Below, piece after piece: positions 6,072 through 13,394 of a stretch of DNA of 32,094 nucleotides; within the stretch, counting starts at the first letter, position 1, and the number at the start of each line of letters is the position of its first letter. The stretch comes from Lacticaseibacillus suibinensis (GTDB lineage: Bacteria > Bacillota > Bacilli > Lactobacillales > Lactobacillaceae). Location of the stretch: the NCBI RefSeq assembly GCF_003946175.1, contig NZ_RHOK01000023.1:1-32094 (forward strand). Reading direction: 5' to 3'. The translations under genes were made by a program, and so were the position numbers. The notes under the pieces are model-generated. The model was not told the DNA's origin and did no database searches. It saw only the letters and a list, made by a program, of their open reading frames with translations.

Positions 6072-7445
6072 TTAGGCCGCAGTTGGGTTGCCTGATTCGT
6101 CGACTTGCACGCGGCTGGAAGCCATAACGAATGGCAGCCAGATGAAGAAGGCGATAATCATGTTGACCAGAGCCAAGACGGCAGCCCGCCAGTCAAAGCC
6201 GGTGGCCATCAGAGCATTCAAGATTGGCGGGGTGATCCAAGGCACCGCAATCTTAACTGGGCCAACCCAGCCAGCCACCGTGACAAAGTAAGCAATGGCG
6301 GTGTTCAGTACTGGCGCCACGATGAACGGGATGAAGTAGATCGCGTTCAAAACGATTGGCAGACCGAACATAACGGGTTCGTTGATGTTGAACAGGCCAG
6401 GGGCAAAAGCAAGTTTTGCGACGGCTTTTTCATCAGCACGCTTGGAGAAGATCAGGATGGCGATCAACAGAACGATGGTACCACCTGAACCGCCAAACCA
6501 AACGTAGGCATCGAAGGAACCACGCACCCACTTGTATGGCAATGCGTCTCCATGCTGGAAAGCCTGGATGTTCGCAATCTGGGAAGTGCCCCAGATGGAT
6601 TCCAGAATTGGTGCCAGCACGTTCGGGCCGTGAATCCCGAAGAACCAGAACACTTGAACCAGTAAGGAAACCAGCAGCACCATCCCAGCACCTTGGCCAG
6701 CGTGCAGCAGTGGGGCCTGAATGGTAGCAGACAGCCAGTCACCGAATGCTTGACCGGTGAAGGCCTGGAACAGGTAAGTAATAATGGCAATAACATACAG
6801 TGCCGCGATCCCAGGAATCAAGGTTGTGAAAGCCTTGGAAACTGCAGGTGGCACGGTATCTGGCATTTTGATGGAGATATCTTTCTTCATCAACCAGATA
6901 TAAACAACCGTAGCAATCGCCCCGAAAATCATCGCGGTAAACAGACTCGCTGAGCCCAAGTTACCAGTGGCGAAAGCATTTGGAACAGTCAAACTGCCGT
7001 TAGCATATGTCGCACCAGCAGTGGTCAAGGTCTTAACGGCGCCTTTAGACAGGCCAGGCACTGCCAAGCTGGCATTACTGTTGATACCCATGAAGAAGGC
7101 AGAAAGTGAAATCAGCGTCCCAGCAACCCCATCAACTTGATAAGCTTCTGCCAAATGGTAACCCCACATAGCAGCGAAGAAGACAGCGAAGATGGTTAAT
7201 GACCCGATCGACACCACTGTATCGATCTGAATGATAGGTTGAACAGCATTAACGAAGCCGTCCATGCCCCATTGAGCTGGATAAGTGGAGAGCAACGCGT
7301 TCAGTAAGGTAGCAAGCGAACCAGCCATGGTGATCGGCAAAGTTGCGATGAATGAATCACGCAATGCGACCAGCCAAGGAATAGAACCGATTTTCGCTGC
7401 TACAGGAACGACGTATTTCTCCAGCAAGTTCATAATGGCTTGCAT
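6072..7445 (-). CDS. PTS sugar transporter EIIC, lactose/cellobiose family
   Basis: This 457-aa integral membrane protein has the EIIC fold of the lactose/cellobiose (Lac) family, which takes up and presents a beta-glucoside or oligosaccharide for phosphorylation by EIIB. Around ten hydrophobic spans are visible. Family landmarks include the start MQAIMNLLEKYVVPVAAKIG, FWFFGIHGPNVLAPI, FGGSGGTIVLLI and the loop APGLFNINEPVMFGLPIVLN. Length fits the family. The ATG is preceded by GGGAGGTAATGATCT. No EIIA, EIIB or 6-phospho-beta-glucosidase lies nearby, so it must borrow these from elsewhere. The region upstream holds a perfect CcpA site and several inverted repeats, which indicates carbon catabolite control. 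An RpiR-type regulator gene lies just upstream on the same strand. Confidence 0.9.
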   Translation of the reverse strand: MQAIMNLLEKYVVPVAAKIGSIPWLVALRDSFIATLPITMAGSLATLLNALLSTYPAQWGMDGFVNAVQPIIQIDTVVSIGSLTIFAVFFAAMWGYHLAEAYQVDGVAGTLISLSAFFMGINSNASLAVPGLSKGAVKTLTTAGATYANGSLTVPNAFATGNLGSASLFTAMIFGAIATVVYIWLMKKDISIKMPDTVPPAVSKAFTTLIPGIAALYVIAIITYLFQAFTGQAFGDWLSATIQAPLLHAGQGAGMVLLVSLLVQVFWFFGIHGPNVLAPILESIWGTSQIANIQAFQHGDALPYKWVRGSFDAYVWFGGSGGTIVLLIAILIFSKRADEKAVAKLAFAPGLFNINEPVMFGLPIVLNAIYFIPFIVAPVLNTAIAYFVTVAGWVGPVKIAVPWITPPILNALMATGFDWRAAVLALVNMIIAFFIWLPFVMASSRVQVDESGNPTAA

Positions 7446-7575
7446 AGATCATTACCTCCCATAACGAGTTAGTTGTACCCCCAAAAGCCTACGATTGAAG
7501 CGCCTGGTTGGCTGAGTGAAGAACAATCGAGATGATATCACCAGTCGCTCCATTGAAACCGCAAACCCCAATTCT

Positions 7576-7590
7576 AGAGAACGCTCTCAT
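7576..7590 (-). promoter_or_regulatory. Second candidate cre (CcpA) site
   Basis: On the minus strand, ATGAGAGCGTTCTCT matches the cre consensus WTGNAANCGNWNNCW at every fixed position but one. It lies about 130 bases upstream of the EIIC start. Confidence 0.45.
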
Positions 7591-7598
7591 TTTGGCCG

Positions 7599-7691
7599 CC
7601 AATGCCACGTCTGACATTGGAGAATTATTGGGCATCACCTAAGCAGGTGATCGACGGTGGTGGCCGCCACCGCCATGTGGTATTTGACCAC
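7599..7691. promoter_or_regulatory. Cluster of four short inverted repeats upstream of PTS EIIC
   Basis: In order: CCAATG (7599-7604)/CATTGG (7615-7620); ATCACCT (7634-7640)/AGGTGAT (7645-7651) with a 4-base loop; GGTGGC (7659-7664)/GCCACC (7666-7671); and GTGGT (7677-7681)/ACCAC (7687-7691). Together with the cre-bearing palindrome to the right they fill a 346-base stretch without a gene. They could be operators or leader hairpins. Confidence 0.5.
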
Positions 7692-7692
7692 G

Positions 7693-7721
7693 TTTTCAGT
7701 GTAACCGGTTGCAACTGAAAA
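7693..7721 (-). promoter_or_regulatory. Perfect cre (CcpA) site inside a larger palindrome
   Basis: TTGCAACCGGTTACA (minus strand, 7700-7714) matches WTGNAANCGNWNNCW at every fixed position. It is framed by TTTTCAGT (7693-7700) and ACTGAAAA (7714-7721), giving a 29-base dyad centred on ACCGGT. It implies glucose repression of the downstream PTS gene. Confidence 0.75.
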
Positions 7722-7761
7722 TAAAAGTATTTGCACCCATGAAAAAACAATTACCATAATA

Positions 7762-7791
7762 AAAACATGTCACATAATCGTGACATGTTTT
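7762..7791. terminator. Terminator after the RpiR-type regulator
   Basis: Perfect 12-bp arms AAAACATGTCAC (7762-7773) and GTGACATGTTTT (7780-7791) enclose a 6-base loop. It lies directly after the TAG at 7792-7794 of the leftward regulator gene. The A/T flanks make it potentially bidirectional. Confidence 0.88.
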
Positions 7792-8553
7792 CTAATTTTC
7801 CGAATTAGCTTTTTCGGTTTGATCTTGATCCAACCGATGCGCAATCAGCTCAATCAGGTAGATAATCGGCACTTGCGTCGTGAGGTTCAAATCGCCATGT
7901 TTCATTTCCGGCATGTAGTACGCAATCACCATGTCGGAAAGTTGGGCCAGTGTGGAATCGGCATGGTTGGTGACGGCAATCACGTAGACGCCGTTTTGCT
8001 GAGCCCGGCTGGCCATTTCGATCACCTGGTGCGATTCGCCTGACACCGACAAGGCCACCATCACGGTGTTTTGCAAAATCGGCGTGTGCAGCGGGAAGGG
8101 ATAATAAGGGTCCGTGATGGCGAGGCTAAACTTGCCAATATTCGACCAAAACCGTGCCCCGTATTCCGCCAGCGCCTGGCCGGTACCAATGCCGCAGAGC
8201 AAAACCATGGGGGCAGGCACAATATGGGTCAACGCCTGATCAATCAGCTTGGCAAAGTCGGTGGTATTGACGTTTTCGAAGAACTCCGCAATTGGCACCG
8301 TGATGTCATAATTCGGCTCTGGCGGCGCACTGGTTAAGGCCGCACGGTGCTGTTTGATGGCGTAGCGCAGCTCGGAGTAGCCTTCAAACCCCATTTTCCC
8401 AGCGAAACGCAAAATGGTAGTGGTGCTGACATGGGCTTTTTCCGCCAGCTGGCGAATGGTCATTTTTTCCACTTCGGCCTGATGTTGATTGATATAGGTA
8501 TAAACCGCTGATTCCAGACCGTTTAGTGTCCGCAATTTGTCATAAGGAAACAT
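7792..8553 (-). CDS. MurR/RpiR family transcriptional regulator
   Basis: This 253-aa protein has the two-domain layout of the RpiR family. An N-terminal helix-turn-helix (about 1-75, MTIRQLAEKAHVSTTTILRFAGKMGFEGYSELR) would bind DNA, and a C-terminal SIS sugar-phosphate-binding domain (about 110-240, VLLCGIGTGQALAEYGARFW and VMVALSVSGESHQVIEMASRAQ) would sense a phosphosugar. The start at 8553 follows GAGGGCAGCGCAGG. It lies just upstream of the PTS EIIC gene on the same strand, separated by a terminator and the inverted-repeat cluster, which makes EIIC its likely target. The 57-base gap after the upstream 603-aa gene shows no clear terminator, so read-through from that gene is possible. Confidence 0.88.
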   Translation of the reverse strand: MFPYDKLRTLNGLESAVYTYINQHQAEVEKMTIRQLAEKAHVSTTTILRFAGKMGFEGYSELRYAIKQHRAALTSAPPEPNYDITVPIAEFFENVNTTDFAKLIDQALTHIVPAPMVLLCGIGTGQALAEYGARFWSNIGKFSLAITDPYYPFPLHTPILQNTVMVALSVSGESHQVIEMASRAQQNGVYVIAVTNHADSTLAQLSDMVIAYYMPEMKHGDLNLTTQVPIIYLIELIAHRLDQDQTEKANSEN

Positions 8554-8610
8554 CCTGCGCTGCCCTCTTTCCCTGCAGCCATCGAACCGCTGCCTTCTTT
8601 ATTCATCTTA

Positions 8611-10422
8611 TCATAACTGATCCATGATCTGCCGGGCGATTCGGTTCGCCAGGCGCAGGTTGACATCATCACTGAACGGCCGCGGACTGGCCGTAGTCAG
8701 CCAATTGAGCCCTTCTGTGGGTACGCCCCAGAAGAAGAGCTTGCCTTGCGGGTGGTGCTGTTGATCCAGCAACTGCGCAGAATGGCGGTCGACTAGCACC
8801 GCCCCGGATTGAAAGCGGCGGTCGCCAGCGAGCTGCAGTTCCATCAGCGTGGCTAGATCATCATGCAGCAACTGCTGCATCAGCGGGTTCTGGGCCGCCC
8901 CGGCGTTTGGGGCCGGGACCCGGGCTTCGATCAACGCCGTGGCATGGCGCTCAAAGCTCGCCTCCTGACCGCCAACGATAAAGTCATTGCCGGCCGTGGT
9001 GATGGTGATCTGCGGCGGGGCAATGGTCACAATGCCAGCCGCAATCAAGGCGCGCAGCTGCTCAATGCGAATGACTGGCGGGCCAATGGAAAGAAAATCA
9101 TTGGTGCCATTGAACCAGCGCAGAAAGAAATCCAGGTACTCGTCATCGGTGAGCAGGCCCAGATCCACCACTTGGCGGATGGTATCGCGCAGGTCGCGTA
9201 GCACCTCCAGCGCTGAGGTGAGAGGGCCGGTTTTACTACCGCGTTCGGCCTCAGCGGCATCTTTGGCTAAGTAAATCAGCATCGCCTTTGGGTCATCACC
9301 CTGCGGCGGGGTCGTCAGGGCCGTCCAGTCGAGTAGCTCGGCGGCAGGCAATTTGAGGGCCGCCAAGGCTTCAGCCGGGTCGGTCATGTAATCGGCTTGG
9401 AAGGATGGCAGATCGACTTCAGGATGCTGCTGCGCTAGCAGTAAGGAATAATAAACAAAGCCCACCTCGGTTTTGAGTCCTTGGAAGAATTGCTTGCCGG
9501 TGATTGGGCCACTGGCGGCCCAGTTGGCCAGTTGCTGCGCCGTTAAAAACCGTGGGGGCCAAGCCTCACCAGGTGCTTTTTCGTTGCGCGCCTTGGCGTG
9601 ATAGGGTAAACCACGGCGTGACCCGGCGATGATGTGTGGTTCTGCGCCGCTGGCCTGATAGGTGAGCTGGCCTTGCTCATTGCGGAAGTGGCCGCCGCGG
9701 CCTTCTGTCAAGCGGCTGACATAATCAAAGAAGCTCAAACCCAAGCCCCGCATCGCCACCACATCTTGCGGGCCCAACCGGCTTAAGTCGCCTTCAGCCG
9801 GAAAACTCGGCGGCAGGTACACGCGCTGATGCGCCTTGGCGAAGGCCGTAAAGGCGGCTTGTTCGCGCGTCAGGGAGTTCGGCATGGTGCCCAGCGCCAA
9901 AACGACGGCATCAAAGCATTCGGCGCCAGCGGCAGTGTGCACCGTGAAGGGGTCTGGCGAAACGGCCTGGACCATTGTTTGCTTGAAAACCAGTGCGACA
10001 TTGGGCCGCTTACGGCGATGCATTTCGGCATAGAACCAGGCCAAATAGTAACCGTAGAGGGCGCGGGAAGGATAGTCATTGGGGCCGAGCGTTGCGGCTT
10101 CTGCCAGGTAAGGCCGGGCGCTTTTACCGCGGCTACGCAAAAATGTGGCGGCTTCTTTGACGGCCCACTGCGCTAGGCTTGGCCCTGGCATGATGGGGCC
10201 AGGCTCCTGCACGGTGCGATCGTAAAATAAAGTGATATGTTGGGCAGCGGTATTCATGATCAGCTGCGGGGCCTGATCGCGGCGCCACACACGGCCACCA
10301 ATCGGATAAGGGTCAAACAGCGTGATGGTCAGCGGCAGCGCCGACATCTGCTGCTGCCAGGCGATCAACCGCTCCAGGACGAGCAGGCCGCGCGGGCCGG
10401 CGCCAATTAGGGCAACTTTCAT
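8611..10422 (-). CDS. FAD/NAD(P)-binding protein (NAD_binding_9-like), 603 aa
   Basis: The protein begins with a dinucleotide-binding motif (VALIGAGPRGLLVLERL, residues 3-19) followed by LFDPYPIGGRVWRRDQ. This is typical of the FAD/NAD(P)-binding family whose members resemble flavin monooxygenases and lysine/ornithine N-hydroxylases. A second nucleotide-binding-like stretch is seen around VVLALGTMPNSL and DVVAMRGLGLSFFDYVSRLTEGRGG. The length of about 600 aa fits the family. The ATG has an ideal AAGGAGGAAATCTAA upstream and a promoter with a perfect TATAAT at 10455-10460. The reaction and substrate are unknown. It is divergent from the NADH oxidase gene and may share a regulatory palindrome with it. 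Confidence 0.8.
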   Translation of the reverse strand: MKVALIGAGPRGLLVLERLIAWQQQMSALPLTITLFDPYPIGGRVWRRDQAPQLIMNTAAQHITLFYDRTVQEPGPIMPGPSLAQWAVKEAATFLRSRGKSARPYLAEAATLGPNDYPSRALYGYYLAWFYAEMHRRKRPNVALVFKQTMVQAVSPDPFTVHTAAGAECFDAVVLALGTMPNSLTREQAAFTAFAKAHQRVYLPPSFPAEGDLSRLGPQDVVAMRGLGLSFFDYVSRLTEGRGGHFRNEQGQLTYQASGAEPHIIAGSRRGLPYHAKARNEKAPGEAWPPRFLTAQQLANWAASGPITGKQFFQGLKTEVGFVYYSLLLAQQHPEVDLPSFQADYMTDPAEALAALKLPAAELLDWTALTTPPQGDDPKAMLIYLAKDAAEAERGSKTGPLTSALEVLRDLRDTIRQVVDLGLLTDDEYLDFFLRWFNGTNDFLSIGPPVIRIEQLRALIAAGIVTIAPPQITITTAGNDFIVGGQEASFERHATALIEARVPAPNAGAAQNPLMQQLLHDDLATLMELQLAGDRRFQSGAVLVDRHSAQLLDQQHHPQGKLFFWGVPTEGLNWLTTASPRPFSDDVNLRLANRIARQIMDQL

Positions 10423-10454
10423 TTAGATTTCCTCCTTAATCAGGCTTTACTTTC

Positions 10455-10483
10455 ATTATAAAGGGCTTCAAGCCCCGGCAAAA
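10455..10483 (-). promoter_or_regulatory. Promoter of the 603-aa flavoprotein gene
   Basis: On the minus strand, TTTTGC (10478-10483) and a perfect TATAAT (10455-10460) are 17 bases apart. Confidence 0.6.
10463..10475. promoter_or_regulatory. Palindrome in the promoter spacer (operator candidate)
   Basis: GGGCTTCAAGCCC is a perfect 13-base dyad lying exactly between the -35 and -10 boxes of the leftward promoter and about 20 bases from the rightward one. A bound protein would block the leftward promoter. Confidence 0.45.
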
Positions 10484-10495
10484 GTGAGAAGCCTT

Positions 10496-10524
10496 TTGCT
10501 TTGCTTGGTTTCGTGCAATAATGG
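10496..10524 (+). promoter_or_regulatory. Candidate promoter of the NADH oxidase operon
   Basis: TTGCTT (10496-10501) and TAATGG (10519-10524) are 17 bases apart and end 35 bases before the start codon. Confidence 0.45.
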
Positions 10525-10558
10525 GAGTATCGAAATTTACACTGGAAGGAGTCTAGTT

Positions 10559-11917
10559 ATGCGAGTCGCCATTGTAGGCTGCACCCACGCTGGGACGGCA
10601 GTGGTTACGCAAATCGCGCTCACGCATCCCGATACCATTGTCGATGTGTATGAAAGGCGCGGTGATATTTCTTTTCTATCATGCGGAATCTCCTTGTACC
10701 TTGAAGGTGTCGTCAAAGATCCGAACACCTTGTTTTATGCTAGTAAGGCCAGCCTCGAAGCGCTAGGCCCCAATATTCATGTGCATTTGCGGCATGACGT
10801 GCTCAGTGTCGATAGTGAGCACCACACCTTGGCGATTCAGGATCTGGAAGCCGGCAATAAATACACGACCAAATATGACAAGCTGGTCATCAGCACCGGC
10901 AGTTATCCCGTAATTCCGCCGATTCAGGGCATCAGTATTCCCCGGGTCCTCATGTGCAAAAACTATGATGATGCCTTGGCCATCAAAGAAACCGCCGCCA
11001 ACGCGCGCCGCATTGCCATTGTTGGCGGTGGTTATATCGGCGTGGAGCTGGCCGAAGCGTATAGTCGCACCGGTCATGATATCGTGTTTATCAATGGCGT
11101 GCGCCGGCTGTTGAGCCATTATGTTGATGAGCCGATTTCCCAGCAAGTTGAGCACGAACTGGCGGCGCATGGCGTTGACGCTCATTTGCACGAAATGGCG
11201 CTCCGCTTTGATAGCGACGATCAACAAGTTTATGTTCAAACTGATAAAAACGAATGGACGGCTGATTTAGCCGTGGTGTGTGTGGGCTTTCAGCCGATGA
11301 CGGAACTCGTCGAAGGCCAAATCGAGTTGAATCATGATGGCTCCATTCACGTGAATGCCTACATGCAAAGTAGCAACCCAGATATCTATGCGGCCGGGGA
11401 TGCTGCGGCGGTGCATTTTAACCCTACCGGTAAGGATGCCTACACGCCACTGGCGACCAACGCGGTGCGGCAAGGCAAGCTGGTTGGCATCAACCTGTTT
11501 GGCAACAAGGTGCGCTACATGGGCACGCAGGCCACTTCGGCGCTCCGGTTGTATGATCACACGTTGGCTTGCAGTGGCATGACGCAGGAGCGCGCGTTGC
11601 AGCACGGTTTTGATGCGGCGGCGGCGGATTTGACCATCGATTACCGGCCCAATTTCATGCCAACAACGGCTGCTATCAGCATGCGCTTGGTGTATAACCG
11701 GGCTAACCGCCGGATTTTGGGGGCGCAGTTCTACAGTACGCATGATGTGTCCGAAACGGCGAATACCATTTCAGTCATGATTCAAAATCGCAACACCATC
11801 GATGAACTCGCTTATGTCGACATGCTGTTTAACCCGCATTATGATCACCCATGGCATTATTTGAACATGCTGGGACAAGTAGCAGCGGCTCAAGCAGATC
11901 GAGATGCAGCGAATTAA
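10559..11917 (+). CDS. nox: NADH oxidase, FAD-dependent (Nox/CoADR family)
   Basis: This 452-aa protein belongs to the NADH oxidase/coenzyme A-disulfide reductase family. Lactobacillus members reduce O2 with NADH, mostly to water, regenerating NAD+ and removing oxygen. Seen are the FAD-binding N-terminus MRVAIVGCTHAGTAVV, the redox-active Cys42 in SFLSCGISLYL, the NADH-binding motif IAIVGGGYIGVELAE, and DIYAAGDAAAVHF before the dimerisation domain. The longer frame from 10484 is not used because the ATG at 10559 has AAGGAGTC at the right distance and gives the family N-terminus. Water versus peroxide as product is inferred from the single Cys42, not shown. The next gene follows after 12 bases, so they are co-transcribed up to the terminator at 12558. 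Confidence 0.92.
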   Translation: MRVAIVGCTHAGTAVVTQIALTHPDTIVDVYERRGDISFLSCGISLYLEGVVKDPNTLFYASKASLEALGPNIHVHLRHDVLSVDSEHHTLAIQDLEAGNKYTTKYDKLVISTGSYPVIPPIQGISIPRVLMCKNYDDALAIKETAANARRIAIVGGGYIGVELAEAYSRTGHDIVFINGVRRLLSHYVDEPISQQVEHELAAHGVDAHLHEMALRFDSDDQQVYVQTDKNEWTADLAVVCVGFQPMTELVEGQIELNHDGSIHVNAYMQSSNPDIYAAGDAAAVHFNPTGKDAYTPLATNAVRQGKLVGINLFGNKVRYMGTQATSALRLYDHTLACSGMTQERALQHGFDAAAADLTIDYRPNFMPTTAAISMRLVYNRANRRILGAQFYSTHDVSETANTISVMIQNRNTIDELAYVDMLFNPHYDHPWHYLNMLGQVAAAQADRDAAN

Positions 11918-11929
11918 AAGGAGTTTACT

Positions 11930-12556
11930 ATGTGGAATTTGATTGGCGCTGGCGCTTGGGTCTTGCTGCTCATTTATCTCGTGTTTGTGGTGATGAATGT
12001 GCGGTCTCGGCATTTGAAAATGGTCGTGATGAACCAGCCGCGATTGCGCGTGGTGGCACTTGACGTGCTTGAAAGTCTCGTGTTTGTGGCGGCTCTGTAT
12101 GGCATGGCGTGGGTCACTTGGCTACGGCCAATCGACTACACGAGCTCAACTATGGTGCGCGTCAACTACGAGTATCATCCGTTGATTTTGCAAAGCGATG
12201 GCGAAAAGGCCTATTACGCGACGGTTGCTTCTGGCAACGGCAAGCAACCGGTGCGCTACTTTACGTACTGGACCGCGAATACCCGCAACAAAACCAATAG
12301 CCGCCAGGCCGATATTTCCTCCGGTAGTCAGTCTTTGTCGGTGCGCGCCAGTGCTTATCCTTGGAAAAATAAGCAGCTGACCAAGCTTGACGCCACCACC
12401 GAAAAAGCCTTTGTGGCCACCATGACCGCCCATTACCGGAAGACCTTCCTGAACGGTTTGGGGATGCATGTGGGCCATTTGGCGGAGCGCTTTGACCTGA
12501 TTCGGATTCCGAATGACACCATGATCAAGGTTTTGCCGTTGAACGCGGAAAACTAA
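11930..12556 (+). CDS. Membrane-anchored hypothetical protein (LVIS_2131-like)
   Basis: This 208-aa protein has two N-terminal membrane spans (about residues 5-24, GAGAWVLLLIYLVFVVMNV, and 43-63, VLESLVFVAALYGMAWVTW). A soluble domain of about 140 residues follows and is probably outside the membrane, since positive residues (RSRHLK, RLR) lie between the spans. It resembles the lactobacillar LVIS_2131 family of unknown function by size and layout. I make this link from memory and with limited confidence. The start follows AAAAGGAGTTTACT. It is the second gene of the nox operon, which hints at a role linked to oxygen or redox stress, but nothing in the sequence proves it. Confidence 0.7.
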   Translation: MWNLIGAGAWVLLLIYLVFVVMNVRSRHLKMVVMNQPRLRVVALDVLESLVFVAALYGMAWVTWLRPIDYTSSTMVRVNYEYHPLILQSDGEKAYYATVASGNGKQPVRYFTYWTANTRNKTNSRQADISSGSQSLSVRASAYPWKNKQLTKLDATTEKAFVATMTAHYRKTFLNGLGMHVGHLAERFDLIRIPNDTMIKVLPLNAEN

Positions 12557-12557
12557 C

Positions 12558-12607
12558 CCACAAAAATAGCACCTGCAGTCAGCCGGCTGCCGGTGCTATT
12601 TTTGTGG
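12558..12607. terminator. Bidirectional terminator between the nox operon and the 68-aa gene
   Basis: Perfect 16-bp arms CCACAAAAATAGCACC (12558-12573) and GGTGCTATTTTTGTGG (12592-12607) pair, with a further GCAG/CTGC pairing inside. It lies between converging genes ending at 12556 and 12616. Confidence 0.9.
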
Positions 12608-12615
12608 CCAGGTCA

Positions 12616-12822
12616 TTATTTACCTGTCGGCTTGTGTTCCATGTAGTCGCGAAGGCTGGCCACGACCGTTTGGTCAGGGGTCTCTCGCATCGCCTTAATG
12701 TTATGGATGTGTTCCACAGAAACATGGCTGTTCAGCGCCATTTCAGTATCCGTTAAATCGTTCTTCCGTTGGAACGCAATGATCTCGCGAGAGAACTCAC
12801 TTAGTTGGTCTTTTTCACTCAC
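12616..12822 (-). CDS. Small helix-turn-helix-like protein, 68 aa
   Basis: The sequence is all-helical in appearance and compatible with an XRE-like helix-turn-helix (DLTDTEMALNSHVSVEHIHNIK, with EMA and VSVEHIHNIK as the two helices). It resembles the LBP_cg2779-type family of short lactobacillar proteins, an attribution made from memory. The start is GTG (12820-12822) with GAGGAGG eight bases upstream. A TATACT -10 box is visible on the minus strand at 12856-12861 with no clear -35. DNA binding is possible but unproven, since the protein lacks any second domain. Confidence 0.65.
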   Translation of the reverse strand: MSEKDQLSEFSREIIAFQRKNDLTDTEMALNSHVSVEHIHNIKAMRETPDQTVVASLRDYMEHKPTGK

Positions 12823-12920
12823 AGGTGTAACCTCCTCGATTGGCTTCTACAATCTAGTATACCGAACTTTTAGCGGAATGCGTATTTTTTTGAATTCGAC
12901 GGTCAGCCGAGGCCAAATGC

Positions 12921-12949
12921 TTGCAAAATCGAACATATGTTTGTATAAT
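12921..12949 (+). promoter_or_regulatory. Strong promoter with an embedded LexA (SOS) box
   Basis: TTGCAA (12921-12926) and a perfect TATAAT (12944-12949) are 17 bases apart. The spacer holds CGAACATATGTTTG (12930-12943), which matches the Gram-positive LexA/DinR consensus CGAACRNRYGTTYG at every position. LexA bound there would cover the core promoter. Confidence 0.85.
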
Positions 12950-12992
12950 AAAGTCAGTAGAGTAGGGGTGACTCGTGAAAGGACGTGTTGTC

Positions 12993-13298
12993 ATGGATCA
13001 ACTGAATTATCTCGATCAATTGGCCGCGGCCCAACCCGTTCCGCTACGGGTGCGGCACTTCGAGAACAAAAATGTGATTATCCGGCGCAACCTGGCTAAT
13101 CAAAAGGGTTTAACCACTGCAGTATGGGATGCGTGGCTACGGCAATCGTTGCGGCCGTTTGGTGGGTTTGAGGCGATTATTGAAGTCGACCGTTTCGGCG
13201 ACAACCCTGATATTCGTTTCTTCAGCGTGGCCCAGGTGGCCGACGCGGTGCATTACATTTTGACTGCTGGGGCTGACCAGCCGTTAGCTGTCAGTTAG
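12993..13298 (+). CDS. SOS-controlled hypothetical protein, 101 aa
   Basis: I do not recognise a family. The 101-aa soluble protein (MDQLNYLDQLAAAQPVP...) has a central stretch FENKNVIIRRNLANQKG and a WDAWLRQSLRPFGGFEAIIEVDRFG segment, with mixed alpha/beta character and no signal or membrane segment. The ATG at 12993 has AAAGG upstream. An in-frame GTG at 12975 with GGGGTGA just before it is a possible alternative, adding six residues. Its promoter is overlain by a perfect LexA box and no other gene follows before the lactate oxidase promoter. It should therefore be a single-gene SOS unit induced by DNA damage. Its function in that response is unknown. Known Gram-positive SOS genes of similar size (for example yneA-type division inhibitors) have a LysM or membrane anchor, which this lacks. 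Confidence 0.75.
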   Translation: MDQLNYLDQLAAAQPVPLRVRHFENKNVIIRRNLANQKGLTTAVWDAWLRQSLRPFGGFEAIIEVDRFGDNPDIRFFSVAQVADAVHYILTAGADQPLAVS

Positions 13299-13326
13299 AA
13301 AACTAACAAAAAGTCAGCAAAATCTG

Positions 13327-13354
13327 TTTACTTATTTTTTGTAAGTGTTAAGAT
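13327..13354 (+). promoter_or_regulatory. Candidate promoter of the lactate oxidase gene
   Basis: TTTACT (13327-13332) and TAAGAT (13349-13354) are 16 bases apart. An ACTTA (13330-13334)/TAAGT (13342-13346) inverted repeat overlaps the spacer and could be an operator. Confidence 0.45.
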
Positions 13355-13394
13355 AGCCTTCGTAAACAAGTCAAACATACGGAGGTCCTTTATT

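Noticed and set aside
9829-10176. Rightward open frames opposite the 603-aa flavoprotein gene
   Set aside because: Composition is typical of antisense shadows of GC-rich coding DNA, with no start signals.
11345-11356. ATTCACGTGAAT, similar to the core of a ParB site (parS)
   Set aside because: It lies inside nox coding sequence and the flanks differ from TGTTTCACGTGAAACA on both sides. It is probably chance.
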